Positions 17,352 to 26,155 of a DNA stretch of 64,000 bases are shown one piece after another. The number at the start of each line of letters is the position of its first letter. Position 1 is the first letter of the stretch. The notes beneath the pieces are model-generated. The model saw nothing but the letters and a program-made list of their open reading frames with translations, was not told where the DNA came from and ran no database searches. A program made the translations under genes and the position numbers. The DNA comes from Bin55 sp965203735 (lineage in GTDB: Bacteria > Pseudomonadota > Gammaproteobacteria > Pseudomonadales > Azotimanducaceae), in assembly GCA_965203735.1 (NCBI GenBank), contig OZ241909.1:1674001-1738000 (forward strand), given 5' to 3'.

Positions 17352-18377
17352 ATGTCCGTTGCGGTTGTAGGTGCGGGAAATTTCGGCACAGTAATTGCCA
17401 ATATTGTTGCTGGAAACGGATCGCGTACGCACTTGTGGATGCGCGATGAACAGCAGCTCAAGGACATTCGCAAGTACAACGAAAATCGTCGATACTTGCC
17501 TGGACATGCCTTGCATTCCAACATCGTGCCAACCTCGGACCTGTCGGACGCTTTAAACGAGTGCAAGCTAGTATTCGTGACAGTTCCGAGCCAGTCGTTC
17601 AGAGAAGTCGCTAGAGAGATAGGTTCGTGCGTTCGCCCGGGAGCCTATTCCGTTAGCGCAACTAAAGGAGTCGAACCTGATTCGTTCAAACTCATGAGCG
17701 AGATTCTTGCAGAAGAGCTTCCTCCAGGATCGGTTGGGGTTCTAAGTGGTCCTAACTTGGCAGAGGAAATCGCAGAGGGCAAGTTTGCCGGTACGGTTAT
17801 CGCTAGCGATGATTCAGAGCTCCGACAACTAGTCCAGAAAAAACTTAGTTCTTCAACGTTTCGAGTCTATTCAAGTGACGATGTATACGGAGTTGAGCTC
17901 GGTGGAGCCCTTAAGAACATTTATGCGATCATTTGCGGTTTAGCGACGACTTTAGGGGTGGGTCAAAACGCAATTTCGCTCGTAATAACAAGAAGCTTGG
18001 TTGAAATGAGCAGATTTGCGGAAGCAATGAAAGCTAATCCCTACACCTTCTTGGGTTTGGCAGGCGTTGGAGATCTAGTTGCAACATGTACGTCACCACA
18101 TTCTCGCAATTACCAACTCGGAGTTCATGTTGCTTCCGGATTGTCGTTGGATCAAGCAATGACGCGACTTGGCAAACTTGCCGAAGGCGTGAACACGCTC
18201 AAGGCGGTCTATAAGCGAAAGGAAAAAATGTCACTCTACATGCCTCTTGTGGACGCCCTGTATCGAGTGTTGGTGTGTGGTGAAGACCTTCAGTCAGCGA
18301 TCGTCGATCTAATGACTACCGAGCAAAAGGACGATGTGGACTTCGCAGCTGACTTTGCGGCTTCACCTCTCTTGTGA
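17352..18377 (+). CDS. gpsA: Glycerol-3-phosphate dehydrogenase [NAD(P)+]
   Basis: This enzyme reduces dihydroxyacetone phosphate to sn-glycerol-3-phosphate for phospholipid synthesis. The 341-residue protein has the nucleotide-binding motif GAGNFGT at residues 7-13. The conserved lysines are in SATKGVEP and GALKNIYAI, and the LAGVGDLVATC segment is typical. The ATG lies ten bases after htpG, with GGAA before it. Its stop overlaps the next gene (GTGA). Confidence 0.96.
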   Translation: MSVAVVGAGNFGTVIANIVAGNGSRTHLWMRDEQQLKDIRKYNENRRYLPGHALHSNIVPTSDLSDALNECKLVFVTVPSQSFREVAREIGSCVRPGAYSVSATKGVEPDSFKLMSEILAEELPPGSVGVLSGPNLAEEIAEGKFAGTVIASDDSELRQLVQKKLSSSTFRVYSSDDVYGVELGGALKNIYAIICGLATTLGVGQNAISLVITRSLVEMSRFAEAMKANPYTFLGLAGVGDLVATCTSPHSRNYQLGVHVASGLSLDQAMTRLGKLAEGVNTLKAVYKRKEKMSLYMPLVDALYRVLVCGEDLQSAIVDLMTTEQKDDVDFAADFAASPLL

Positions 18378-19294
18378 TCCTCCTTCCACGTAAAACGACT
18401 TCAATTCTGCTGTTCGGCGGACTGAGCGCGCTCTTCATGACAGAGACGTCCAATGCAGAAGTGCTGCTACTCGATGCACTTCCTAGGTCTACGAGCGTGG
18501 ATTCCTATACATCTGAAGATGTAGCACCCTATGACTTCATCGCTGGACCAGTGGAGAGGATTAGGCGCGAGATAAATTTCGAACGTGTAATTCGAGTAGA
18601 TGGGAGGGTTCGATCTGAGACATATGAAATGTCAAACAGCACGAGTCGAGAGGACGCAATGGACTGGTATCGAGAAGCACTAATGTCCGCTGGTGGAGAG
18701 ATTGTCTTCGAATGCGAAGCGCGAGATTGTGGACGAGCGGCAATTTGGGGTGGCTCGATTTTCAAGCTTCGTGTGCTTTCAGCCTTCGATTCAAAACAGC
18801 ATTACCTGGCTGCTGCACTAAAAACCGAACAGTCGACTGATCTCTTCTCGATATACGTCGTGGAACGGGGAAATCGCAGGGTATACGCACATGTCGTTCA
18901 GGTGACTGTAGATGGAGAAGTAGATCTAGGAACGAATCTAGATTTTTCCGGAACACTAGCCCGACACGGGCAAGTAATAGTTGAAGGAGTCGTACCTGAT
19001 CGACAAGGACAGTTAAGCGAAGATGCATTGAATACGCTTAGAGGGCTCGCTGACGAATTGTTGACCTTCAGCGAGAGCATTTATGTAGTTTGTCACGTGT
19101 ACGGCTCCCGATCGCCAGATCTGCTGCTGGAGCAATCACAATCGTGTGCTGAATCCGCTGCACTGACATTGAGTGACGAAGCCGACATTGAAGTAATTCC
19201 GTTTGGTGCTGGACCCTTGGCACCAAAAGAGGGTGGCGTCCCTCAATCTCGAGTAGAAATTGTTGTACCTGCTCTGCTCCGTCGTGAACCTTGA
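18374..19294 (+). CDS. DUF4892-type periplasmic protein with a degenerate OmpA-like domain
   Basis: The 306-residue protein begins with a signal peptide (RKTTSILLFGG, cleavage probably after SNA at ~26-28). Residues ~30-165 fit DUF4892: a conserved Cys pair in FECEARDCGRA, then SIFKLRVL and HYLAAAL. The C-terminal part aligns by eye to an OmpA-like peptidoglycan-binding domain (VEGVVPDRQGQLSEDALNTL ... AESAALTL ... SRVEIV). VVCHVYGSRS replaces the usual V-GHTD--G, so peptidoglycan binding may be lost. The GTG start overlaps the gpsA stop. Its role is unknown; it is probably envelope-associated. Confidence 0.7.
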   Translation: MILLPRKTTSILLFGGLSALFMTETSNAEVLLLDALPRSTSVDSYTSEDVAPYDFIAGPVERIRREINFERVIRVDGRVRSETYEMSNSTSREDAMDWYREALMSAGGEIVFECEARDCGRAAIWGGSIFKLRVLSAFDSKQHYLAAALKTEQSTDLFSIYVVERGNRRVYAHVVQVTVDGEVDLGTNLDFSGTLARHGQVIVEGVVPDRQGQLSEDALNTLRGLADELLTFSESIYVVCHVYGSRSPDLLLEQSQSCAESAALTLSDEADIEVIPFGAGPLAPKEGGVPQSRVEIVVPALLRREP

Positions 19295-19356
19295 CTCGCC
19301 GACCATGCTATCTAGGTATCGTTGGTTCTCCGTTTCCTCGATTCATCCTTCCGCTC

Positions 19357-20430
19357 ATGTCTGGTAACACTTTTGGGCAAGCATTCGCGGTAACCACCTT
19401 TGGGGAGTCCCACGGAATTGCCATGGGTGCGATTGTTGATGGATGTCCTCCAAACTTGGAGCTCTCCGAAGCGGACCTGATGGTCGACCTAAATCGTCGT
19501 AAACCTGGTCGATCTCAATACACAACACAACGCACAGAAGATGATCAGGTGGAGATCTTGTCTGGAGTCTTTGAAGGCAAGACGACCGGCACTCCGATTG
19601 GTCTTGTGATCAAGAACAAAGATCAACGTTCTCGAGACTATTCGCAGATAAAGGATGTTTATCGTCCATCCCATGCTGACTTCACCTATGACAAGAAATA
19701 TGGAATTCGAGACTATCGAGGCGGAGGAAGAGCTTCGGCACGAGAAACTACCATGCGTGTTGCTGCAGGTGGAATCGCAAAGAAGTACTTAAAAGAGAAT
19801 TTTGGTACAGAGGTTCGTGGCTTTCTCGCTCAAGTTGGCGAAATCAGATTGGAATTGAAGTCTTTGGAACATGCTAGCGGTAGCATGTTCTTTTCGCCGG
19901 ATCCCGATAGAGACACGGATATCGCAGAATTCATTGAAGAGCTTCGGAGTGCTGGAGACTCGATCGGAGCCAAGATTGGTGTCATTGCATCCAAGGTTCC
20001 GGTAGGCTTGGGGGAACCTGTATTCTCAAAATTGGATGCTGATTTGGCGTCCTCACTGATGGGCATCAACGCAGTGAAGGGCGTGGAGATTGGTGACGGA
20101 TTTAGCGTTGTGACACAACGCGGATCTGAGCATCGAGATGAAATGTCTAGCGATGGATTTCAGTCCAACCGTTCCGGGGGAACGCTTGGGGGGATTTCTA
20201 CGGGTCAAGACATATTTGCCTACATCGCTCTAAAACCAACCTCGAGCATTGCGACTCCAGGAAAAAGTGTAGACCGATCTAACAAAGATGTTGAAGTAGT
20301 TACAAAAGGCAGACACGATCCCTGTGTAGGATTGCGTGCGGTACCGATAGCAGAGGCGATGGTTGCATTAGTACTGATGGATCACGTGATGAGAGATCGT
20401 GCGCAAAACTCTGCCAGAGCAGATCTGTAA
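19357..20430 (+). CDS. aroC: Chorismate synthase
   Basis: This is the last step of the shikimate pathway, making chorismate from EPSP with reduced FMN. The 357 residues from the ATG at 19357 (MSGNTFGQ) match the usual start; an upstream in-frame extension adds 22 unsupported residues and overlaps the previous gene. Family signatures are visible: GESHG, RPSHADFTY, RGGGRASARETTMRVA and GGISTGQDI. Confidence 0.97.
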   Translation: MSGNTFGQAFAVTTFGESHGIAMGAIVDGCPPNLELSEADLMVDLNRRKPGRSQYTTQRTEDDQVEILSGVFEGKTTGTPIGLVIKNKDQRSRDYSQIKDVYRPSHADFTYDKKYGIRDYRGGGRASARETTMRVAAGGIAKKYLKENFGTEVRGFLAQVGEIRLELKSLEHASGSMFFSPDPDRDTDIAEFIEELRSAGDSIGAKIGVIASKVPVGLGEPVFSKLDADLASSLMGINAVKGVEIGDGFSVVTQRGSEHRDEMSSDGFQSNRSGGTLGGISTGQDIFAYIALKPTSSIATPGKSVDRSNKDVEVVTKGRHDPCVGLRAVPIAEAMVALVLMDHVMRDRAQNSARADL

Positions 20431-20766
20431 CCAACGAGAGTGTAAGCTCTCTCATATACCGACTACAAACAAGACGACTTAGCTACAAGGGCTGAGATCC
20501 AAGTCAACAAACGGCTAGGTCTCGTCGAACCGAGATCTTTGCTCCTTTTCGTCACAATTCTCCAAAGACGAAGAACTCTGGCCTCGTTTAGCCTCATTGA
20601 TGTCCATCTGAACACGCCTGTCGTGTAGTGCTCCGATGTAGATTTTCTAGCGTTCAATCGTCGCTAGCTTCCGGCTGATCTGTGCATTGAATCATCACTC
20701 CACTGTCATGAGATCGTAGTATTTCAAGGGTATTGTTAGTACGTCATTCGTTACCCAACAATCACC
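20431..20766. other. Intergenic region before the TonB-dependent receptor
   Basis: This 336-base stretch holds no convincing gene. A weak hairpin GAGAG/CTCTC (20436-20453) just after aroC could act as a terminator but lacks a T-run. A second inverted repeat, CTAGCG/CGCTAG with a nine-base loop, lies at 20647-20667. The receptor start is preceded by ATTGTT ... AACAAT (20732-20763). No clear -35/-10 pair or Fur-like box was seen. Confidence 0.4.
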
Positions 20767-23601
20767 ATGAAATCAACTGTCTATCTACGAGCACCGATTC
20801 AAGTCATTCTGATGGCGTTGCTTGTATCCATTCCGGCTTTTGCGACTTTAGCACAAGACGGGGAACTTGAAGGTGTAGTCGTCGACAAAAGCGGGCAAGT
20901 CAGTTTTAGTGGTGCGCTCGTACGCCTCGAAGAGCTCGATTTAGAGGTATCCAGCTCGACCAACGGCGTGTTCAAATTCAACAACGTTCCCGAGGGCGAA
21001 TATACGCTCGTTGTGCAATACATCGGTGCCAGCAAAGTCGAACAGACGGTCAAAGTAGAAGCAAGTTCCACCAAGAACGTAAAGATCTCGATCGGCGCTG
21101 ATGTCGAACACCTAGAAAACATCATCGTGTACGGCCAAGCGGCGGGAGCAAGTAGTGCGCTTAATCAGCAACGTGCAGCCGACGGAATCTTGTCCGTGTT
21201 GACTTCAGATGCAATAGGACAATTTCCGGATGCAAACGTAAGCGAAGCGCTACAACGCGTCCCCGGGGTCTTTATAGAACGCGATCAGGGTGAAGGAAGA
21301 TTTGTCGGTATTCGTGGACTGGAACCTGACTTCAATTCTGCAAAAGTCAATGGAGTGAACATTCCTGCTCCTGAGCGAGACCGCCGCTCGGTGGCACTCG
21401 ATGTGATTCCTTCGGATCTCTTAGAAAGGATCGAAGTGCGAAAGTCAGTCACTCCAGATCAAGATGGAGATGCGATTGGAGGTGCCATCGACATCAAAGG
21501 ATTGTCTGCGTTTGATCGAAGAGGCCAACACTTTGCAATAACAGCAAAGTCAGACTTCAATACTCTCCAAGGAGAAACTAGTCCCAAAGTTAACGCAAGT
21601 TACACAAATATCATCCCAGTCATGATTGGAAACTTGGGAGTGGCGGTTGCCGTTTCATGGCAAGATCGCCGATTTGGCTCGGACAATGTCGAAACCGATG
21701 GAGGATGGGTCGCTGATATCGAAGACTCAGGCTTTCGAGGCACTGAAGAAATCGAACAGCGGGACTATCAGATCACTCGGAAACGCCTAGGCTACGCGCT
21801 GAATCTCGATTGGTTTGGAGAAAACGACACGCATCTCTACCTTAGGATGCTAAGAAGCGACTTTTCTGACCAAGAATACCGCCAACGTATTGAGTACAAA
21901 CTCTCCAAAGGAGACTTGGAATCCATTGACTCGAACTCGGCGCGATGGACTGACATCGATATGGATCGTGAGCTGAAGGATCGCTACGAGACACAGGACA
22001 TATTTTCGCTCGTTGCGGGAGGAGAGAGTGAGATTGAAGACTGGAATGTGGAGTACGAGTTGGGTTATGGAAAAGCAGCGGAAGAGGAGCCCAATCGTTA
22101 CGACACTCAGTTTTCAGAAGACGACGAAATCGAGGAGGCAGGATATACCTCGATGGGAAGTACTCCTCGTTTGTTTTATTCCGCCAATGGCGCGGACCCA
22201 GCCAATTTCGAATTTGACGAGTTAGTGGAAGAGAACAATTTCACGAATGACGAACAAACGACCCTACGTCTCGACTTCAAGAGGGATGTCACAATCAGCG
22301 AATTTGACGGCTACGTTAAGTTCGGAGTTCAGCAGCGCTTTCGAGAAAAGACGGACGACACCAACGCGATTACGTATGACGGAGGATTTCCTGGCGATCC
22401 TACTTTGGCAAACTTCGTAACGAGTGACTCACTTGACTACGATCTCGGATCGTTGGGTCCAACAATTGATGTGGGCAGTCTCTCGTCCTACATCGCTGAA
22501 AACAAGAGCAGATTTGATATTGACGCAGACAACACAGCTCTGGATTCTGCTCGAGACTACAACATTCAAGAGGATGTATTCGCAATCTACGCCATGCATC
22601 GCGTGAACATCGGAGACTTCCGATTCGTATATGGATTGCGACACGAAGCGACAAGTTCAGAATTGGACGGGTTTAGCGTTGTTGAAGCCAACGGAGATCC
22701 CGAAATTACACCCATTTCCTTTGGCAAGGACTACTCGCATTGGCTTCCTAGCGTTACAGTTCGCTACAAGCAGAGCGACCAAAATATTCTGAGGTTTGGG
22801 CTCAGCCAGTCAGTTGCGAGACCATCCTTTGGAAAGATCAATCCGTCACCCGACAAAGTAGAAATTGACGACGAGGACCTAGAGATCGAGGCGGGAAATG
22901 CAGCTCTCGATCCCTACGAATCGATCAATCTGGATCTTACCTACGAGTACTATCCCGACGATCAATTGAGCGCGTTCTCAGTAGGTTTCTTTTCTAAGTC
23001 GATCAGCAATTTCATTTACGTGGCTGACGTAAGCGACGTTGTCGACTTTACTCAATGGACTCAAGGCGTTGATACTTCGGAAGTGACCGACTTGGACATT
23101 GTGCAGCCATTGAACGGAGACACTGCGTCGCTTTGGGGAATAGAAGCCAGTTGGACGAGCCGTCTGAGTGAACTTGCCGATCCATGGAACAACATCATTT
23201 TGTCGCTCAATGCCACGTTTACCTCGAGCGAAGCAGACTTAGGTCCCGGAATTAGTCGAAGCGGAGACATTCCATTGCCCGGACAAGCAAATTTCGTTGG
23301 CAATGCGATCGTCGGTTACGAAAACTGGAATTGGGATTTCAGACTTGCTCTTGCATTCAAGGGCGAGAGAACACTAGAGGTGGACCTGTCGGATCCCGAA
23401 AACGATTTGATTCAAGAACCTCGAATTCAGCTCGACTTCACCGCTAGGTACGACGTGGACGAACGATGGCAGATATTCGTAAATGCCACAAACCTCACGA
23501 ATCAGGCGTACTACTCGTATCACGGAAACGAGTCGTTTAACGGACAGTATGAAGAGTATGGTCGATCCTTTGCTCTGGGAGTCACACTCCGAAGCTTGTA
23601 A
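20767..23601 (+). CDS. TonB-dependent outer membrane receptor with carboxypeptidase-like regulatory domain
   Basis: This 944-residue energised outer membrane channel has a signal peptide (residues 1-30, ending near TLAQ) and a carboxypeptidase-D-regulatory-like beta domain at ~34-107. A TonB-box-like LENIIVYGQ follows. The plug domain includes PDANVSEALQRVPGVFIERD, then RGLEPDFNSAKVNGVN and DAIGGAIDI. The barrel ends YGRSFALGVTLRSL, with Leu instead of the usual terminal Phe. The adjacent phytase gene overlaps its 3' end, which suggests uptake of phytate or a breakdown product; this is inferred from context. Confidence 0.92.
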   Translation: MKSTVYLRAPIQVILMALLVSIPAFATLAQDGELEGVVVDKSGQVSFSGALVRLEELDLEVSSSTNGVFKFNNVPEGEYTLVVQYIGASKVEQTVKVEASSTKNVKISIGADVEHLENIIVYGQAAGASSALNQQRAADGILSVLTSDAIGQFPDANVSEALQRVPGVFIERDQGEGRFVGIRGLEPDFNSAKVNGVNIPAPERDRRSVALDVIPSDLLERIEVRKSVTPDQDGDAIGGAIDIKGLSAFDRRGQHFAITAKSDFNTLQGETSPKVNASYTNIIPVMIGNLGVAVAVSWQDRRFGSDNVETDGGWVADIEDSGFRGTEEIEQRDYQITRKRLGYALNLDWFGENDTHLYLRMLRSDFSDQEYRQRIEYKLSKGDLESIDSNSARWTDIDMDRELKDRYETQDIFSLVAGGESEIEDWNVEYELGYGKAAEEEPNRYDTQFSEDDEIEEAGYTSMGSTPRLFYSANGADPANFEFDELVEENNFTNDEQTTLRLDFKRDVTISEFDGYVKFGVQQRFREKTDDTNAITYDGGFPGDPTLANFVTSDSLDYDLGSLGPTIDVGSLSSYIAENKSRFDIDADNTALDSARDYNIQEDVFAIYAMHRVNIGDFRFVYGLRHEATSSELDGFSVVEANGDPEITPISFGKDYSHWLPSVTVRYKQSDQNILRFGLSQSVARPSFGKINPSPDKVEIDDEDLEIEAGNAALDPYESINLDLTYEYYPDDQLSAFSVGFFSKSISNFIYVADVSDVVDFTQWTQGVDTSEVTDLDIVQPLNGDTASLWGIEASWTSRLSELADPWNNIILSLNATFTSSEADLGPGISRSGDIPLPGQANFVGNAIVGYENWNWDFRLALAFKGERTLEVDLSDPENDLIQEPRIQLDFTARYDVDERWQIFVNATNLTNQAYYSYHGNESFNGQYEEYGRSFALGVTLRSL

Positions 23602-24670
23602 GCGCTTTATAGGAGCGGTAGGGCGCATAATCGCTCTACCGCTTCTGACGATCGTTTTTGGACAGTCCACGAGCGTATTGGCGGACTACTCTGTCGTCAT
23701 TCCCAGCGTCGAGACAACGAGTGTGTCTAGTACTGAGGACGCCGCGGATGATCCAGCTATCTGGATTCATCCTTCCAATCTCGAACTCAGCTTGATTCTG
23801 GGCACGAACAAGCAAAAGGGTTTGGAGGTGTACAACCTGGACGGAGCGAGAGTACAGTCGTTGGATGTTGGAAATCTCAACAATGTCGATCTTCGTCAAG
23901 AGGTCTCGTGGGGCGAAAGCATGATTGATATCGCGGTTGCTACCAATCGTTCAACCAATAGTTTGAGTTTGTTTTCTATAGACCGCGAATCAGGTCTAGT
24001 GGAACACTTGACTGATCAATCGATTCCGCTTGACCTACCGACTCCCTACGGAGTATGTCTCTTCAGGAACAAAGATTCGTTGTTTGCGTTTGTGAATGAC
24101 AAGAACGGGACATTCGAACAATGGGAGCTGAAGCCTGATGGAGCAAGTAGGAAAGCGCGAAGTTTCTCGGTTGATTCTCAACCCGAGGGGTGTGTAGCCG
24201 ACGATGTAACGGAAACTCTTTACTACGGGGAGGAAGAATTTGGAGTATGGAAGCGAGATGCTGGTCCAAAACCGAATTCCGATGCCGCCCTTGTGGTGTC
24301 GATAGCGGATAGTGCTCTTGTTGCAGATGTAGAAGGAATGGCCATCTATCGCACGGATGAAGCTGACGGTTACCTTGTAGTGTCCAGCCAAGGAGACAGT
24401 TCGTTTGCCGTATTTGAGTTGGATGGAGCGAACTCATACATCGGCTCGTTCAGAATTGGAGACTCAGGCGAAAAAGGTATCGACGGCGTTTCAGGGACCG
24501 ATGGCATCGCTATCGCAAATGCCCATTTTTCAGCGGACTTTCCGCTAGGGATACTTGTGGTTCAGGACGACGAGAATTCAAACCCAACAGAGAACCAGAA
24601 TTTCAAACTGGTAGATTGGAGAAGAGTGGCCAACAAACTCAGTCTTGAAGAGAGAACGACCCGAGAATAA
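23549..24670 (+). CDS. Beta-propeller phytase (3-phytase), exported
   Basis: This enzyme removes phosphate from inositol hexakisphosphate. Most of the protein fits the bacterial beta-propeller phytase family (calcium-dependent): DDPAIWIHPSN, LGTNKQKGLEVYNLDG, then GVCLFR, SQPEGCVAD, EGMAIYR, LVVSSQGDSSFAVF, GTDGIAIAN and LVVQDDEN. A hydrophobic export segment (ALPLLTIVFGQSTSVLA) lies ~25-40 residues from the chosen start. The start is uncertain: ATG at 23549 or 23558, both inside the receptor gene (about 50 bases overlap), and no good Shine-Dalgarno sequence precedes either. The protein is likely periplasmic. Confidence 0.85.
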   Translation: MKSMVDPLLWESHSEACKRFIGAVGRIIALPLLTIVFGQSTSVLADYSVVIPSVETTSVSSTEDAADDPAIWIHPSNLELSLILGTNKQKGLEVYNLDGARVQSLDVGNLNNVDLRQEVSWGESMIDIAVATNRSTNSLSLFSIDRESGLVEHLTDQSIPLDLPTPYGVCLFRNKDSLFAFVNDKNGTFEQWELKPDGASRKARSFSVDSQPEGCVADDVTETLYYGEEEFGVWKRDAGPKPNSDAALVVSIADSALVADVEGMAIYRTDEADGYLVVSSQGDSSFAVFELDGANSYIGSFRIGDSGEKGIDGVSGTDGIAIANAHFSADFPLGILVVQDDENSNPTENQNFKLVDWRRVANKLSLEERTTRE

Positions 24671-24708
24671 GCCTTTCCCCACTAGAGTTTGTCAGAACTA
24701 ATCCCTCA

Positions 24709-25929
24709 CTAAGAGGCGAACCTGTTTGGATCTCCTATGACTCCCTGAACTCGCAGTTCCGAAAGTTCTTGTTGGTTCAAGCTTAATTCCTGAGCGAGCA
24801 CATCGTCCGTGTGTTCACCTAGTCTCGGTGGACGCTTCATATCGACGCTAGATTCAGACATACGAGGAGCGAAGCCCAGCATTGGAACAGACCCATGTAC
24901 AGGTAAGTCCATTTCCTCGACAAAGCCTCTTTCTCTTAGGTGATCGTTGTGATGGAGTTCTGCCGTATCGAGACAAGCGGAACATGGCACGCCAGCCGCG
25001 GCGATTGCCTCCATGGCTTCATACTTCGTTCTGGTTTCGCACCAATTGCAGATTTCTTCGTAGAGGGCATCTCCGTTCCGTGCACGGTCTCCATAGCTAA
25101 CAAATCTCTCGTCCACCAACAGGTCCGGTCGATCAATTGCAGCACATAGACCATCCCAATGATCGTTGTTTACCGGCATCAAGTAGATGTAGTCGTTGGG
25201 ACCAAAAGGCTTGCACGGATAGATGTTTACGGGTGGAAGTCCTCCTCGGTTTCCTGTCCGCGGTGTGGCCCGAGTCCCCCATTGCGAACCGATGAAGGCT
25301 CTTGTGCGCACGTAGTAGATCATCGCTTCCTGCATCGACAGTTCTATGACCTGACCCAAACCAGTTCTTTGGCGCTGAATGTATGCGGCGAGAATCGCCA
25401 TGGCAGCCTGAACTCCCGTACCAGAGTCACCTGTAGTGGATCCTGGCATCATCGGAGGTCCATCGGGTTCACCCGTAATTGAAAAAGCGCCAGCTGCTGC
25501 TTGCGCAACCATATCCATGCATCGATAGCCTGAATAGGGACCCGATGTGCCGAATCCCTTAATTCGAGTGTAGATGAGCCCGGGGTGAACTTTCGCAAGC
25601 GTCTCGTACTCGATATCCAATCTCTCGACAATGCCGGGACCGTAGTTCTCAACGAATACATCGAAATTCGGAACAAGTCGCAGCAGTAATTTCCGTCCTT
25701 CTTCGGTACGGAGGTTGAGTGCGAGGCTCTTCTTGTTGGCATTCCAAGCGCAAAAATAGGGGGAATAGTCATTCTGTCCCGAACCTCGAACTCCTCTACC
25801 AGGATCTCCGTATTCGGGAGCCTCAATTTTGACGACATCAGCACCCATCCAAGCTAACGCTTGGGTACAGGATGTGCCCGCCTCGTATTGCGTCATATCG
25901 AGGATTCGCAAGCCGTCAAGTGCCGCCAT
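24709..25929 (-). CDS. Family III (CaiB/BaiF-type) CoA-transferase
   Basis: These enzymes move CoA between carboxylic acids through an aspartyl-CoA ester. The 406-residue protein shows the start LDGLRILDMTQYEAGTSC, the GADVVKIEAPEYGDPGR motif, NKKSLALNL, and GDSGTGVQAAMAI, whose Asp is the catalytic residue. The donor and acceptor cannot be told from sequence. It converges on the phytase gene with a 38-base gap and is divergent from the ABC exporter island. Confidence 0.93.
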   Translation of the reverse strand: MAALDGLRILDMTQYEAGTSCTQALAWMGADVVKIEAPEYGDPGRGVRGSGQNDYSPYFCAWNANKKSLALNLRTEEGRKLLLRLVPNFDVFVENYGPGIVERLDIEYETLAKVHPGLIYTRIKGFGTSGPYSGYRCMDMVAQAAAGAFSITGEPDGPPMMPGSTTGDSGTGVQAAMAILAAYIQRQRTGLGQVIELSMQEAMIYYVRTRAFIGSQWGTRATPRTGNRGGLPPVNIYPCKPFGPNDYIYLMPVNNDHWDGLCAAIDRPDLLVDERFVSYGDRARNGDALYEEICNWCETRTKYEAMEAIAAAGVPCSACLDTAELHHNDHLRERGFVEEMDLPVHGSVPMLGFAPRMSESSVDMKRPPRLGEHTDDVLAQELSLNQQELSELRVQGVIGDPNRFAS

Positions 25930-26016
25930 TCAATCTCCAGATTCTTTGGGTTTATGCGACTGCCGAGGCAATCATCGAGCAAGTAATAGTTTATCGCACG
26001 AAAAGTCTCGCTTCAT

Positions 26017-26024
26017 TGCATAAT
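26017..26024 (+). promoter_or_regulatory. Extended -10 promoter element upstream of exporter A1
   Basis: TGCATAAT at 26017-26024 fits an extended -10 element, with no good -35 at 17 bases, which extended -10 promoters tolerate. The same octamer within the shared context ATTGCATAATAG lies at 30098-30105 before the second A gene, followed in both by a GAGAG tract. Conservation in two otherwise different upstream regions supports function. Confidence 0.5.
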
Positions 26025-26056
26025 AGAGGCGAGAGAGTCCGGCCCCCACATCCAGT

Positions 26057-26080
26057 CGCTTCTGTAGTCGTACAGAAGCG
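26057..26080. repeat. Perfect inverted repeat in the A1 leader
   Basis: CGCTTCTGTA at 26057-26066 and TACAGAAGCG at 26071-26080 are exact inverse complements around the loop GTCG. The repeat lies between the predicted promoter and the A1 start. No T-run follows, so a simple terminator is unlikely; an operator or leader stem-loop is more plausible. The second A gene lacks this repeat. Confidence 0.55.
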
Positions 26081-26116
26081 AATCACTTTCTCGGAATTCA
26101 CTCTTCCCGTCTATCC

Positions 26117-26152
26117 ATGGCACAAACAAGTTTGATTTTGCGTGGGTCGTAG
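26117..26152 (+). CDS. Possible 11-residue leader peptide before exporter A1
   Basis: The frame MAQTSLILRGS starts at 26117 and stops at 26150-26152, exactly three bases before the A1 ATG. No Shine-Dalgarno sequence precedes it or A1. An equivalent frame with the same stop-to-start spacing precedes A2. The pattern would suit termination-reinitiation, but a frame this short can arise by chance. Confidence 0.3.
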   Translation: MAQTSLILRGS

Positions 26153-26155
26153 CCA

